The position numbers and the translations under genes were made by a program. From contig CM055102.1 in NCBI GenBank assembly GCA_029204225.1, positions 62,543,168-62,607,167 of the forward strand: a stretch of 64,000 nt of DNA, given 5' to 3'. The first letter of the stretch is position 1. Each line of letters starts with the position of its first letter. Source of the stretch: Diphasiastrum complanatum. Its lineage: Eukaryota; Streptophyta; Lycopodiopsida; Lycopodiales; Lycopodiaceae. Positions 14,861 through 30,208 of this stretch are shown here, in pieces. The notes beneath the pieces are model-generated. The model worked only from the letters and a program-made list of their open reading frames with translations, searched no databases and was not told where the DNA came from.

Positions 14861-16560
14861 CCAGTGGGACACCACTATTGTGCAACCCTAAAACAATTAG
14901 TACATCACCACAATATTGCATTCTAGCTAGGACTACCAAGTTTGTGAGAGTACCTTCATTTCAGATATTTCCTGATGAGATAGTTCAACAATACACTAGA
15001 GGACTGTACAATTTGGTGAAAGTTAATGATCCACTAAGCCCAGAGGCCATAATGTAGAAATACTATATCGGATTACTCGACAAAATCAAATTTGGTATGG
15101 AAAAATTTGCATTCTGCACTTCATTGGCACAAATTTGTCAAGATATTATCATTATGAAAAATTTTATCTTAAAGAAGAGAGTAGATCACTCTTGTCCAAA
15201 TGCAAAAATATCAGAGAGGCAATCATAAAAGTTTGAAGTAATCCTAGTTGAGCATACAAGAGCGGAAGGCTATGAATCATCAGGAAGTGCAACAGAGTCA
15301 AGCGGATCACGTGCAACAAGTGACCATAAACCTAGTATTTCAAGTTCTGGCTGTCATCAAACTCAGGCTCGTGAAGTAAAGTTTCTTGAGGACCAATGTA
15401 CATAATGCTTTGATAATCAACCAAGTACAAGATGCCCAATCAAGAATCTGTGCTTCCTACAAAGACAAAATGTGGACCAGAAAGTTCGACAACAAGATCC
15501 AAGCCTTTCAAAGATCAAAAGCAGAATCAAGCCAACAAGGAGCTAACCAGGTGGATGGATATCAAATTGATCCATCTAAATCACAAGATTCTCCAGCACA
15601 AAGTGACAAAGTATAAGTATTGGTCATATCATCTTGCATATCAACGAACTCACAAGAAGACCATAATAGCCTACTAGTTTATTTTGTCGAAGATCCTAAG
15701 GGACGTCCATAACTTGTGTATGCTTATCAACTTAGAGGAGATGGTATACTGCATGTGATGGAAGACATCGACGAGCCGAATATCTACATTGAGGTGATCC
15801 ATCAACATTCGAACTTTGGTGTGGACAGTGCTAGGTTAACCCTCCATGCCTGGATTGTCAACAGCCATAATGTAGTACAAATGAAACATCTTAGTGCCAT
15901 TTGGATATGAAACACGTGAAGAAGAAGTCAATTTGCCAAAAGTCCGGTCCCAAATTACACAGATACACCCACGAGAAAATTGACCACAAGATCACAGAAG
16001 ACAAAATTGGTAGAATTTCTCAAGCCAATGGTCATTGAGAAAGTCAAAAAGTTGACAACTGATGAAGTCCAATGGATTTTACCAAGACTATTGGCACAAT
16101 CATTGCAAATATTTCTCAGTGATAAATTAGAAGGGGAACTAGTCTCAATAGGGCGACTTGAAGGTAGGCAAGGGAAAGACTAAGGTTAATGATTGTCCTT
16201 CAATGAGCAAGGTTTGATTGTTACACAATGCAATAGACCACCAGCACAATGCGAAATCCAGGTATATCCATTCTTAAAAGGCCAAATCCAGGGAATGCAA
16301 GCCCAAAAAGGCCAATTGTACAACAAGAACGAGCACCTACAATGTCTACGCCTTGTCCCTAATTGGTAAGATTGGCTGCAGAGGAAAGTCTTCAGATTCA
16401 AGCATACCACGAATACCTGGATAGACAAAGCAACCAAACAAGCACATCTTATCTACCTTACGAATTTAGAGAGACTATGACAATGCCGTTGGGAGTAGTA
16501 GCGCCGATCTATGAGAAAAAATATCAACAAGCTTTATCATGGAATCCTCTAATGGTTGGT
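14861..16560 (+). other. Degenerate plus-strand ORF cluster, possible retroelement debris
   Basis: Several short plus-strand frames follow each other, at about 15386-15616, 15716-15910, 15980-16183 and 16363-16569. They have natural-looking composition, including a polar SESSGSATESSGS-like stretch near 15280 and a TDEVQWILPRLLAQSLQIF stretch at about 16060-16120. They read like a broken polyprotein, but no protease, RT, integrase or zinc knuckle could be identified. A decayed gag-like region is one option; a decayed host gene is another. Confidence 0.25.
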
Positions 16561-17849
16561 GTCTATTAAATGGTTTTTTCGAAGTGGGGTTGGTTTCGCC
16601 AGAAAGAAGGGCCCACAATGCCCTTATGGTAGGGACTGAGGACAACCGCTTCCAACCCTGGTGGCTTGTTCGATCGCTTAGTGCTCCTCCAGCCAATGGA
16701 AGCTTCCAGGCTTCCAGAAATATGGTAGGAAGAGGGTAGGTTCTGCTTCAGTCAACTTGGTCTAAGAAATCTTGGTACAATACTAAAGTTATCCTCCCGA
16801 ACGGAAAAGGTGTGGCACTACTATCAAGACTGGTTCTTCTAGAATAGTGTTAGCACTATGACATCTCACGTTCTTGCAAGGTCCAACATTGGTAGGATGT
16901 AGGGCTCTAGCGCTCTAAGAACTTCTTCTAACCGTTCTACCTCCAGCATGTATTTTCAATCTGAGTAAGATAGTAATGATCAGATACGAGGTGATGGTGT
17001 ATGGTGTGTTAGGTCCTAAAGGGAGATTGGGGCGCAGTCCTGCCATTTTGGTGTTTGGACCATACACGGGTACTAAGGTCCCCAACTAATGAGAACTTTT
17101 TGGATCCTTAGAAATACCACTACATAGAGGGTTTGCTAGGGTTTTGGGCTTGCTAGGCCTAATTTCTCTCTTTCGACCTCTAAATCGTTCTTACCTCTAA
17201 TTGTGAGCTAATGGTGGTGCAATCACATATGTGGGTACACTGTGTATCTAGGTTCTTCTCCTAAGTCTTGTTCATGGTATCGGTTGGTACTACTGGCTGA
17301 TCCAGGTGATTGTACCGCTGGTTCTCTTGATAGAAAGGGATGAGTTATATATGTGTACTTTATAGAGATGCCTTCTATTAGATGCCAAGGTCTACTTCCT
17401 GTAAGCACATTTGCCTCAAAGTAACTATACTCCTCGCAATCCTACGTTCTATGTAAAATATCTCCAAGGCATAAGTATTGATAGAGTTCTGGGGTGAAAA
17501 AATGATAGCATGGAGGTCCTCTCTGCTTCAACTAGCAAACATCACTACGCGCAGGTTGGAACTGATTTTCTTCTTCCATCATACGAGGTCCAACTCATTT
17601 TGAGTGTTATCTTGCTTCAAAGCACCTACTTTAGTCATTGAGGTTAGGTCGCATGTCTGCTAAAGTCTAATCTATGACTGGTAAGGGTACATCCATTAAG
17701 ATTGTTCTTTTTCTATTTGGACACCCTAGACACTATACTTTTATGTGGGACAAGTCAAGTGAGACATGGTGTGTACATTACGCATGTTGTCCAGCTCACT
17801 GGATGGTAGCGTTTTCCAAATTCGGGGTCTACATATTTCGCTAAACAAT
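16561..17849. other. Intergenic; nothing recognised
   Basis: No domain or repeat could be supported. Part may belong to the 3' end of the neighbouring minus-strand gypsy remnant. Confidence 0.4.
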
Positions 17850-20000
17850 ACAGAAAATGGTGTGTGTATTTTGCAATTTAACCATGACATTGTGTTTTAG
17901 CTATTTTCGGTGGACTACTCGGTCTGGTGTTTCACAGAGGTCGGGGCCCAGTTAACACTCCGCATAATTGATAAAAATGTTTCCAAACTTTGACGCTTCA
18001 ACTAGTTAGATCACGAACCATTCCACGTTGGTTTTCAGTAGGCCCGTCATCTGGTAATAGCCATGACATATCTTTTGTAATAATCGCTCAAGCCTAAGAA
18101 AGTCTGAAGTTGGGACACCGTAGTTGGTGCCATCATGGCTAGGAGCATAGCTATTTTTTTGGGTCAGTTGCCATGCTGTACTTACTAATTACATGTCCTA
18201 ACAATACCCCGCAAGGAACTCCGAATAGGCACTTGTTAGCATTCAAGACTATACAGGTTACTGCACAATTTTGAAAACACTTCTCTAGCATGGCGAGATG
18301 TTCTGTGATGGTGGTTGCCCCACAGAGATCATCTATAAAGATTTTAAGGTTTTCGTCTAAGATATCCTCGAAGTGTTTGTTCATAAACCTCTGATAGGTT
18401 CTAGGGGTGTTAGTCAACCCAAAGGGCATGACGTGGTAAGCGAAAACCACCAAAAGTGAGTGTGAAGGTGGTCTTCAATTTATCCTCTTCTACTATGGCT
18501 ATGTGATTATATCCTACGAAATAGTCCATAAAAGAGTATTGCTCTCTTCCAGCCATTTCTTCTAGGACTTGGTCTATAAATGTGGGTAGTAGTCCTTTTT
18601 TGTCTGTTTATTCAACCTCTTATAATCCACACACACACAAATGCACGTGGAGTTCTTCTTGGTGAGAGGTACTATTGGGGAACACCACTTGGTGTTCTCT
18701 ATTGGAAATATCAGTCCAACATTTCGAAGTCGCTCGAGTTCAATGTATACTCCTTCCTTTAGGTGGTAGGTTAGCCGGCATTGTTTTTGTCATATAGGTT
18801 TGGCTCCCCTCCTTCAATGATATAGTGTGTGTCACTAGGTCAGGTGGAATCTCTTTCAAATCTGAGTAGTCCCATGCAGAAATATGCTGGTACTTTCTAT
18901 ACAACCATTTGTACTCTTCTTTTTTCACAATGCCAAGGGAAGCACCTATTTTGATGTTTTTAGGCTCTTCTAGGGTTCCTAGGTTTATCAGACAGATATC
19001 AGCGTCTCGACTTTGGAAGGCCGTTCTTCTAGAGAATTATTCCACTCTATATCTAAAATTGACCTCAGGTCTGATTCATCTTCACTCATAGTGGACTCAT
19101 CATCATCCTCTCTACTCGTGACCTCCTCCCACTTGGATGAAGGTATGGGTGCTCTTTCTGACTGAGACACCTCTGGGTAACCATTGAATACAGTTCGTTC
19201 TCTACCCCTTCCAAAAATCAATACTCCTACGGGAATTTCAACTGTGCAGTTGCTAAGCCTGAGCCATGGTCATCCTAGCAATATAGAATACCCCCAGTTC
19301 CCAACGTACATCCTCATGACACAAAAGTCCACCTAAATGGTCTTTTAGCCACAGTAATGTAGGTACATTCTTAAGCTCACCCTCTAGTTTGATCATAGAG
19401 TTGCTGGCTAGCTTTAGGGATGTCAAGGTAGCAGGTTCTAGACTGAAACCGAGTCAATCTGAAAGTTCTAGACTTATAATGTTAGGTGTTGCATCACCTA
19501 TGGCCCCTGAAATGACTAGGCCATATATCAGTATGTCTACCTTAGCATAGTAGCAATCTAACAAGTTTGCATCTACTTTCCCTGCTGTAGGTGCTTCTAG
19601 TATTCTGGTTGTGGGCGGTCTCATCATTCGTTTGACTGTATGTTTAATAGTGGGTGACAACTGTACCAGTTGCCGGAGTCCTATTTCCAACTTAAGATTC
19701 TCCAGGGCTTAACCTAGATCAATATTTTCTCTTTTCAAATCTAGGTCTACATCTTTCCTAAATCTGCAGGTTCTGATGGTAGTTCTCTTAGTTTCTAGAC
19801 TGGTTTTCTCTTTTCTCGGTCTTAGGAACCTAGGGTGTCTACGTCCGATGCTAACCTCACCTTGCTCTTTAGGTAGTGGATCTTCGTAGATGGGTGTAGA
19901 TTTAAATACTAGCTTCTCAATGACTATTGGGTCATCTACCTCCGGTGGCAGTTTTGGTGTAGGCTTGGATTTCTTGGGAGGTAGCTCCATCTGGAGTTAC
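17850..20000 (-). mobile_element. Ty3-gypsy pol pseudogene: protease, RT, RNase H start
   Basis: Reading from 20000 down on the minus strand: a charged, proline-rich linker (19990-19709); protease debris (19690-19190) with a TIKHTVKRMM segment; the RT N-terminus at 18928-18740 (YSDLKEIPPDLVTHTISL); and the RT core at 18453-18151 (MPFGLTNTPRTYQRFMNK, catalytic FIDD inside NLKIFIDDL, GVLLGHVISK). It continues past 18151 as DPKKIAMLLAMMAPTT and QTFLG towards RNase H. This is the normal domain order of a gypsy polyprotein. Frames change repeatedly and stops occur throughout, so it is inactive. Integrase and LTRs were not found. Confidence 0.85.
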
Positions 20001-20199
20001 TCTGGGTCACTACCAATACTTCTTTCCTACTTGTGGGTTCTTCAAGTGTCTCTAAGACGATGAAGTTCACAGGTGGCCGGTCATCTTCTACTCATGCCTT
20101 CCCTTTGTCCTCTTGACTAAACCTAGGTCCTCCTTGTATGTATTGAGGTGGCTTTGATGGCCCGGCCATTTTGTCCTCCTGGGGTCTATGATTTACTGG

Positions 20200-20480
20200 A
20201 CCAAACATTCTATTCCTAGTGTTTAATGCATCTCTATGTACCCAACATCTATCCTCTAAGTGTCCAGGCCTCTTGTAGTACTCCTTTTGTCAGGATAATC
20301 TGTTGGATATGTTTGATCTAAACTTCTGAATTTTTGAATATAGAGCTTGAGTATCCGACCCTAAGCCTGAGGAGGATGTAGATTTTCTGACTTCCTCTTG
20401 TAGAAGCATCGAAATTACTCTTGAAAGAGTGAGGTGCTCTTGGGTCGAAATTGCCAAGTGTTCTAAAATTCCATATTGTT
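20200..20480 (-). mobile_element. Copia-like gag fragment with damaged zinc knuckle
   Basis: On the minus strand, 20480-20321 encodes LTLSRVISMLLQEEVRKS and QALYSKIQKFR. The same gag region occurs in the minus-strand copia element at about 50670-50530 (LSRVIS...QEEARRS...QALYFKNKKFR), so the two are homologous. Further down, about 20290-20230, EYYKRPGHLEDRCW resembles a CX2CX4HX4C zinc knuckle whose first cysteines are lost. It lies directly upstream, same strand, of the gypsy pol debris at 17850-20000. Confidence 0.65.
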
Positions 20481-22041
<1,561 letters not shown>

Positions 22042-23199
22042 CCCTATTATTTGTGCTACTTATTCATGCATGGTTTGAATTGAATGTTGTATGAAAATGA
22101 GCCTCTACAATAGTCAATTTGGATTAGAGTGGCTATTAAGTGCACAAAGACTTGGTACGCTTTATAGCTTTTGTGCTTTAAATTGGCTATCCATGTTGTG
22201 GGTAAACTAGAATGTGAATAATAGACATAATGATGGTTAGATACAAGTAATTGTTTCCTACGTACACACATATGCATATGCGCATGACATGTGTGTGTAA
22301 TATATCTCTTAACTATATGCAAACATATCATATATATTATGAACATGTTCATAGATATTTTGAACATAATGGTAGACATGATATACAAGAAGGAAAAGTC
22401 CATGTGAGACTATGATGCTTGACAAAAGCTTCATATTTTCATTTATTGGCAATATCAAATCATTTTTTTCATTGTACTTGTCAAACTTTTTTTTTTGCCA
22501 AGAAAAGATACTTCCGTTATTATGAATATCAAGTACACCCTCCGAGATTGATCAAGAGAAGATATAAGCATCACCTAAAGGAGTTGTTTGGCCCTTAGTT
22601 AATCTTTTCAAACTAACTTTTGGACCTAAATAATATGTCTAAGACAACTATGTAAACCAAGTTTAAAAAAATCAAGACAAACTTGAAAGGTTTGCATCCT
22701 TACATTATGATATTGATTCTAAGGTTTATTATCCACCATATTTTTTTTTTGATATTAATAGAGCATTTTGGCATATACCATTTATCCACTCAAGAAAAAA
22801 TTTCATTACATCACTTTCTTAAAAATCATATATGTAGGTGTCAGGGACTAACAACAAGTTTGTGGGAAAGAGGGTGTACATGTTGTATAAGTGTATGGAC
22901 ATTTTCTAAAGGACTCCATTGAGATTAGTTATTGTATTTTCAACATTTGTGAGTACATGTACATAAGGATTTATGTTCACCAGTACTACTTTTCAAAAAA
23001 AAAAAAAAGAGAAATAACTTTGGAAGAAGGTAAAAGACTAGTATATTTTTAGTACTAAAAGATCCAAGATCTCACTTGTACATACTCGTCAAGAGTCAAG
23101 AACATATAATTCAATGGTATAGATAGTTTACAGTTTCTATCTCAAGTTGTTTGAAGCTCTACCTTTATATCTAAACATATTCAAGAAAATCGTGTGATT
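22042..23199. other. Intergenic, AT-rich; nothing recognised
   Basis: No coding block or repeat could be supported. Confidence 0.5.
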
Positions 23200-23209
23200 A
23201 ACTACATAC

Positions 23210-23640
23210 ATTGGCAATTTGCCATGCATATTGCCACGCACATAAGATAGGGGTCAATTTGGAGCTCGTCCAGTTCGCATGGCAATTCACGTGGCAATGC
23301 GCATGGCAACTGACGCGTGGTAGAGCCACACGTGGAAGAGCCACGCCGGCAAAATTTCTGGCCAACAACACCCCGTCCGACAAAGAAATGGCAAAAATTT
23401 TAAAAAATTTAAATTTTGTGGTTCTACCATGCGTGGCAATTTTTCTCAGAGAGCTCCCTAAAAATTTGCTTTGCCATGGCATGGCAAAGCAAACTTTTAG
23501 GGAGCTTTCTGGAAAAAATTGCCATGCATGACAAATTTTTTTACATGTTCCCTGGAAATTTGCCACGGCATGGCAAATTTCCAGGATCCAGATTTTGAAA
23601 AATAGCACCGGCATGGTTCTACCATGCGTGGATGTACCAC
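23210..23640. repeat. Cluster of hairpins with TGGCA motifs
   Basis: Hairpin 1 has arms at 23453-23476 and 23482-23505 (24 bp, one mismatch) around the spacer TGGCA. Hairpin 2 has arms at 23551-23565 and 23571-23585 (15 bp, perfect) around CGGCA. Both stems end in TTTGCCA/TGGCAAA. A small one, GCATGGTTCTACCATGC, follows near 23611-23627. Further TGGCA, CATGCGTGGCA and CACGTGGA elements lie at 23210-23450 in both orientations. Confidence 0.9.
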
Positions 23641-23708
23641 GTAGAATTTTTTGCGTAAAAAAGTGCGCAAAATGAGACTTGTGTTTCTCAATGCGTCAAT
23701 TCTATTGT

Positions 23709-24738
<1,030 letters not shown>

Positions 24739-25877
24739 TTAATTGTCATCGTCCGAATCTGAGTCTTGTGCGGAAGCTCGTCCTTCACTCTCACTTCCGG
24801 ACATCTCCCCTTCCCCTTCCGCTTCTGCTTCACCGGCTTCTTCACCCGACCCCTCCTCTACATAAGATGTCGAGCTTCTCTACACATCACAAAAAATAAG
24901 ATGCCAAGCTTCTCTACACATCACAAAAAATAACAAAAGTCGATAACCAATAAGTAAAGTAAATGAAACTCATTAACAAACAAGAAAGATTAATAAAAAT
25001 GATTATTAGATAATAGAAGAAAATGAGACGAATGTAGCAAGAATTTACCATAGGATGAATGCCTTGTTGAGCAAGATGGTCCACCAAGGCATTGTAGCCT
25101 TGTTGGTACCCAATCTTATATTCGACATTCATGTATTTTCTCCCAAAATCTCTTTGCTATACAAACATGAATGCAATCATTTAGATACAAAAAATGATTA
25201 GTAATAAAAAGTATTACTAAAATAATTATAATAAAAGCAAAACTTACAAATTGGGCTTGTGAATGGGATTTACCACCCGAGCCAAAGTGAGATTGGCCCA
25301 AGAGATTGATTCTTGATTTGGTTCTTTCCATTGTTGTTTGAAGCGATCCGGATTCGGATGTTTGGACTCGTGTATCACCTTTGCCCAATCTTTCTTTGAA
25401 GCCCATCCCGGCCTTTTTTTTCATTTTTTACATATCTTCCTAAGGATTGACGCTTATGACGAATATGCATACACATATTTGTCAATGCCCACACCTCCCC
25501 AAATCTATTTGATTGAGGAAACTCACTATTCAAAAGCGCAAGTATCTTATTCTTGTCATCTTGGTTTTGTTGCTCCCAAAGAGTGAATAAGTTGTGGCCA
25601 AAATGTTTGAGAGCAAGGTCATGCATCCTATTGATGACAAGCCATCATCTTCTAAATTATAAAACAAATTAGATGATTCCTCCGATGGGACATCCATCGA
25701 AGGACTACCTCTATTGGAATCGGGCTCCTCTTTGGAAAGACAAAGATGTTTCAATCTTTGCCTCTCATTAGTAGATAGAGAACCATAAAGGTCCGCAATC
25801 CAATCGGAACCGGATCCTCCTCTTGCACTAGAAGAAGATCTTGGTCTTCTCCTAGAACCACTACTACTAAAAAACAT
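24739..25877 (-). CDS. Multi-exon transposon-associated protein of unknown function
   Basis: On the minus strand a Ser/Arg-rich start (MFFSSSGSRRRPRSSSSARG) leads to SDWIADLYGSLSTNERQRLK. The frame changes near 25630 to MHDLALKHFGHNLFTLWEQQ. Later segments are KSRINLLGQSHFGSGGKSH, exon 25156-25049 (36 codons, with EYKIGYQQGYNALVDHLAQQ) and exon 24879-24739, an acidic tail rich in E, S and D ending DSDSDDDN. The last two introns have GT/AG borders and phase 0 on both sides. The part between 25495 and 25412 can be read as an 82-bp intron. It can also be read as coding with two frameshifts, because the third frame gives WASKKDWAKVIHESKHPNPD. The total is about 260 residues. The GSGGKSH region faintly recalls plant Ptta/En-Spm (Transposase_24) proteins, but this is not certain. 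A one-base lesion near 25630 may make it a pseudogene. Confidence 0.5.
24863..24930 (-). repeat. Tandem duplication of a 3' splice site
   Basis: On the gene strand the block ATTTTTTGTGATGTGTAG followed by AGAAGCT occurs twice in tandem, with acceptors just before 24879 and before 24913. The proximal site (24879) opens the acidic tail. The upstream one would give RSLASYFL and then a stop. Confidence 0.85.
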
Positions 25878-26750
<873 letters not shown>

Positions 26751-28924
26751 AGGTAACAAAATGCAGATTTTTTTGTGCCCACGACCTACAAGGTGTCAAA
26801 ATGTAATTGTGTGCACAAAAAATCATTACTTTAGTGATTAAAAAAAGGGTAAGAATTTATTTACAAAATATAAAAATTTAAATGTCTTGTCTCATTCTTT
26901 TAAGAACAAGTGAAAGTGAGACAAGAATAATATGACATGTTTTAAGTTTTTTTGAATTTTTTGATGTTAGTGACATGTAAGGGAATTGTCGAGGACCCGC
27001 ACACCCACCTGAGCCCATGCGCCCACCCGAGTCCGTGGCTCGAAGTGGTTGCGAACCAAACTTTATCTTTAAAAACAATAGCATGACTTCAAAAACTTTC
27101 AAAAGCAAAAACTTCAAAAACTCCAAAAACTTTCAAAATCTTCAAGCACCAACCTCTAAGCATCAAAAGCATCAAATGATCTTCAAGATCAAAGCTCCAA
27201 ATAGTACAATTAGTGAGGAAATTCTTCTAGAAAGTTTGAAACTACCACATCTGTGTTCCAAAAAATAGTCCGACAGACTTGCAACTCTTCCTATAGCTAA
27301 ACAACCACTGCATGTCTGATCCATTACATTCCCAATTCGTTTTGAGGCACACACACAAATCCCCGAGACAGAGTTCTGGAATAGAGTTTTTGGTCCCGGA
27401 ACGTCCATGATCCGGAATGGATTCCTTCCGGATCGTGTTCCGCTGTGTAATAGATCCTAACACCACAGTAGGGCAAACAAATAACTGATCCACCCAACCT
27501 TGCCTACTCCCTGATATGGAGCAAGCCCCTCCTAGCCCAGTGTGAGACTTAGAGCATGCATACTGCCAAGTGTCGGCCACGTGGCATTGACGTGACCGAA
27601 TGCACGTTGGGACTCAACGTGGGGCCCTATCCTGCTGACAAGGTCCCTAGGCTGTGTTAGGCCCGCCATGGCTATGGACCGTGCCAGGGCACACTACTCA
27701 CATTGTCTTGCCCTGTTGGTCGTGTACATTGGAGACGACCCTGTTGACTGTGGTATCTGACCTCCTGTGTTCTCTAGGGTTCGGCACTGGTTACATGCTC
27801 GTAACACGCTGCAACTCAGATTTGAGTACACATTTTCTTGATTGGTCTTGTTAGAAGTCTAAACCATTAAGATCCATCATTATTAACAAATAAATGTACT
27901 GTGTTGAATGCACAAGTGCAAAGTCACTCAACCCAGTATTCAAGTTGAAGAAATAGTGGATGATGATGTTTATTTAAAGAAAGTGAACATCAATCAATCA
28001 AGATTTAGAACGTATTCTCCTTATTCATCGTTAGTAGGTCATCAATATTGATCTATCCAAACCTTCCATGCCATAAGGTAATGGTCATGAGACACTTGCA
28101 ACATTTGTTTTGAATAAAAAAAAATTGCACCATCTGAACAATTTTTGGTCAATCCAATCATTCCAAGAGAAAACTTAGAATGGTCATCAAAGAATTTGTT
28201 GGTCACCTTAAGGCACCTAAAATTTTTCGAGCTTCCGCGAAAGCTATCTATCCTTCCACAACCCTCTTGATCTCATATATGAAAGCCAATAGACCGAGTT
28301 GCAATTGCAGCATCTATGTTTGAGTGATTTTGATGATCTACATAGTTAATTGAATGATAGTGAAGTGATTTGTTATTCTAGAAACATCTAATGTTGCTTT
28401 GATTGCTTGATCATAGTGATTTTAGGAGCAATTGCCACATAGTCAATTTAGATGCACTTAATATAGCCTAAATCTGAAACTAGTCTTGATTTATTTGGTG
28501 ATTTTGCAAACTCCAGTACTTGATTGGTCTTGTTAGATGTCTACCATTATTCTCAAAGTTGATGCATTGTATGTAATTTGTATTTTGTCAATTTCACATG
28601 TACTTCAATAAAATTTAATATTCATTTTGTTCTATTACAAATCAAATATCTTTATCACGATCAACCAACAAATATGTCATTTGCTGAAGAAATGTCTCGA
28701 AACAGGTATTTATATTGTAGTATTTATGAAATAATATGTACTTATGATATGGACATGTAGCATTGTGTGTTGCATATGACATGCTCAAAGCACAACGCCT
28801 CCATGAGATTTCAAAAAATTAAAAAAGATGGAAGCTTATCAAAAAAGCAAATCACGAAAAAGAGCACAAATTATTGATCGAGTACTTAGTGGAAAATACC
28901 AAAAGTACATCCTTTTCATTCAAG
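26751..28924. other. Intergenic; nothing recognised
   Basis: The part from 27240 to 27830 is richer in G and C than its surroundings and may be part of an unidentified LTR or old insertion. No domain could be read on either strand. Confidence 0.4.
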
Positions 28925-29480
28925 TTCAATTTGAATGTCTTATTTGACTTCAATTTAGATATGAGGTTTCCTTTGGATGTCTTATTTAAGTTCACATTTG
29001 ATATGATGTTTGATGTTTAGCTTTTACAAGTAATGCTCACTTATCAATGTCTTGTTTCAATTTTAATTATAATATAATGTTCGATTAAGATGTCTCATAT
29101 AAGTTTCAAATTGGATATGATGTTTGATGTTTAGGTTTTAGAAATAATGTTCAATTTTCATGTCTTGTTTAAGTTTCAATCTGAATATCATGTTCGATTT
29201 TGATGTTATATTTAAGTTTTAATTTGAATTATCTTAGTTTTTAGGTTTTAATACAAAATATTCAACTATTATCAAAACTATATACAATGGTTTTAATCTA
29301 ATTAGTTATACATTCTTGATATTCTATATTTGAATTATAAGATGATATCTTTTATTTGAGAACGTAAATAGTCTTAATAGTGGTATTTGTGTTTTTTAAA
29401 AATAATGTTCAATTTTCATATCTTGATTTAAGTTCCAATCTGTATATATTGTTGTTCAATATTGATGTCTTATTTGTTTT
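28925..29480. repeat. Degenerate tandem repeat, period near 119 bp
   Basis: GATATGATGTTTGATGTTTAG occurs at about 28998 and about 29117. Each is followed by a TTTTA(C/G)A(A)(G/A)TAATG segment, then ATGTCTTGTTT(A/C)A and a GTTTCAAT-type segment. Further decayed copies lie at about 28930 and 29390-29470. It sits just upstream of the CACTA transposase fragment and could be that element's subterminal or leader region. Confidence 0.65.
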
Positions 29481-29615
29481 CCCATGTTTGAAGGAATACA
29501 AATCGTCATCTAGTTCTTATTTGATCACATACATTTTGTATCCACCACAAGATTGGGATACAATGGGCCACATATAGATCAACTATCTCGTTGTGAGCAG
29601 ATGAGATTATGAGCC

Positions 29616-30208
29616 ATGATGAGAATAGATGAACAACAACGTCGCAAGACAAATCGGTCTCAACCTAACTCTTCTTCTTTCTCAAAATCAAGTTCAAGTG
29701 ATGAACATGATTGTTCTATGCAAGATGAAGTTGAAATTATGAACAACTTGATAAATGATGTCTATGAGCATCATGGCAATATAAAAGAACCCACTGGACA
29801 CGATACCGAATCTTTTGTGACTGACGAGGAAAGGAAATTGAGAGAAGAATCACATACACCATTATACCCTGGAGTAAAGACAGCTCGTTTGTCCACTGCA
29901 TTGCTTCTATTGAATCTCCAAGCAAAATATAAATGGAGTGATACAAGTGTTACATCTTTATTTGGGTAAAGAAGATTGAATTACTTTTTATTTAACTAAG
30001 TGTGTACTTGTGTAAGTTAAAAGTTTTAGTTAAATAAGCAAATGTGTTTCACGTTATGAAAATTCATTTGGTTATATGCAGGGTATTGCGCAAACTACTC
30101 CCAAAAGGAAATAGCATGCTAGGGACGAGAGCCGAGGCACGCAAGATGTTGAATGCAATGGGAATGGACTATACACAACATCATGCTTGTCCAAAAGATT
30201 GCATCTTT
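29616..30208 (+). pseudogene. CACTA (En/Spm) transposase, N-terminal fragment
   Basis: Exon 29616-29965 is polar and serine-rich, then reads EESHTPLYPGVKTARLSTAL followed by LLNLQAKYKWSDTSVTSLF. A 116-bp intron (29966-30081, GTAAAG...TGCAG) joins in frame to LRKLLPKGNSM, GTRAEARKMLNAMGMDY and HHACPKDCIFF. This is the conserved region before the catalytic core of CACTA transposases: a PLYPG block, a WSD-S-SLF block, then LP..N and the CP-DC zinc-like motif. The reading stops at about 30208, where minus-strand copia sequence begins, so the catalytic core and C-terminus are absent. The first ATG is a guess. Confidence 0.85.

Noticed and set aside
23211-23614. ORFs of 106-138 codons on both strands rich in CHAWQ-like text
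   Set aside because: Produced by the repeated GCATGGCA motif and hairpins, not by a gene.
27240-27850. GC-richer block considered as rDNA spacer or organelle insertion
   Set aside because: No rRNA, tRNA or plastid/mitochondrial gene text could be read.
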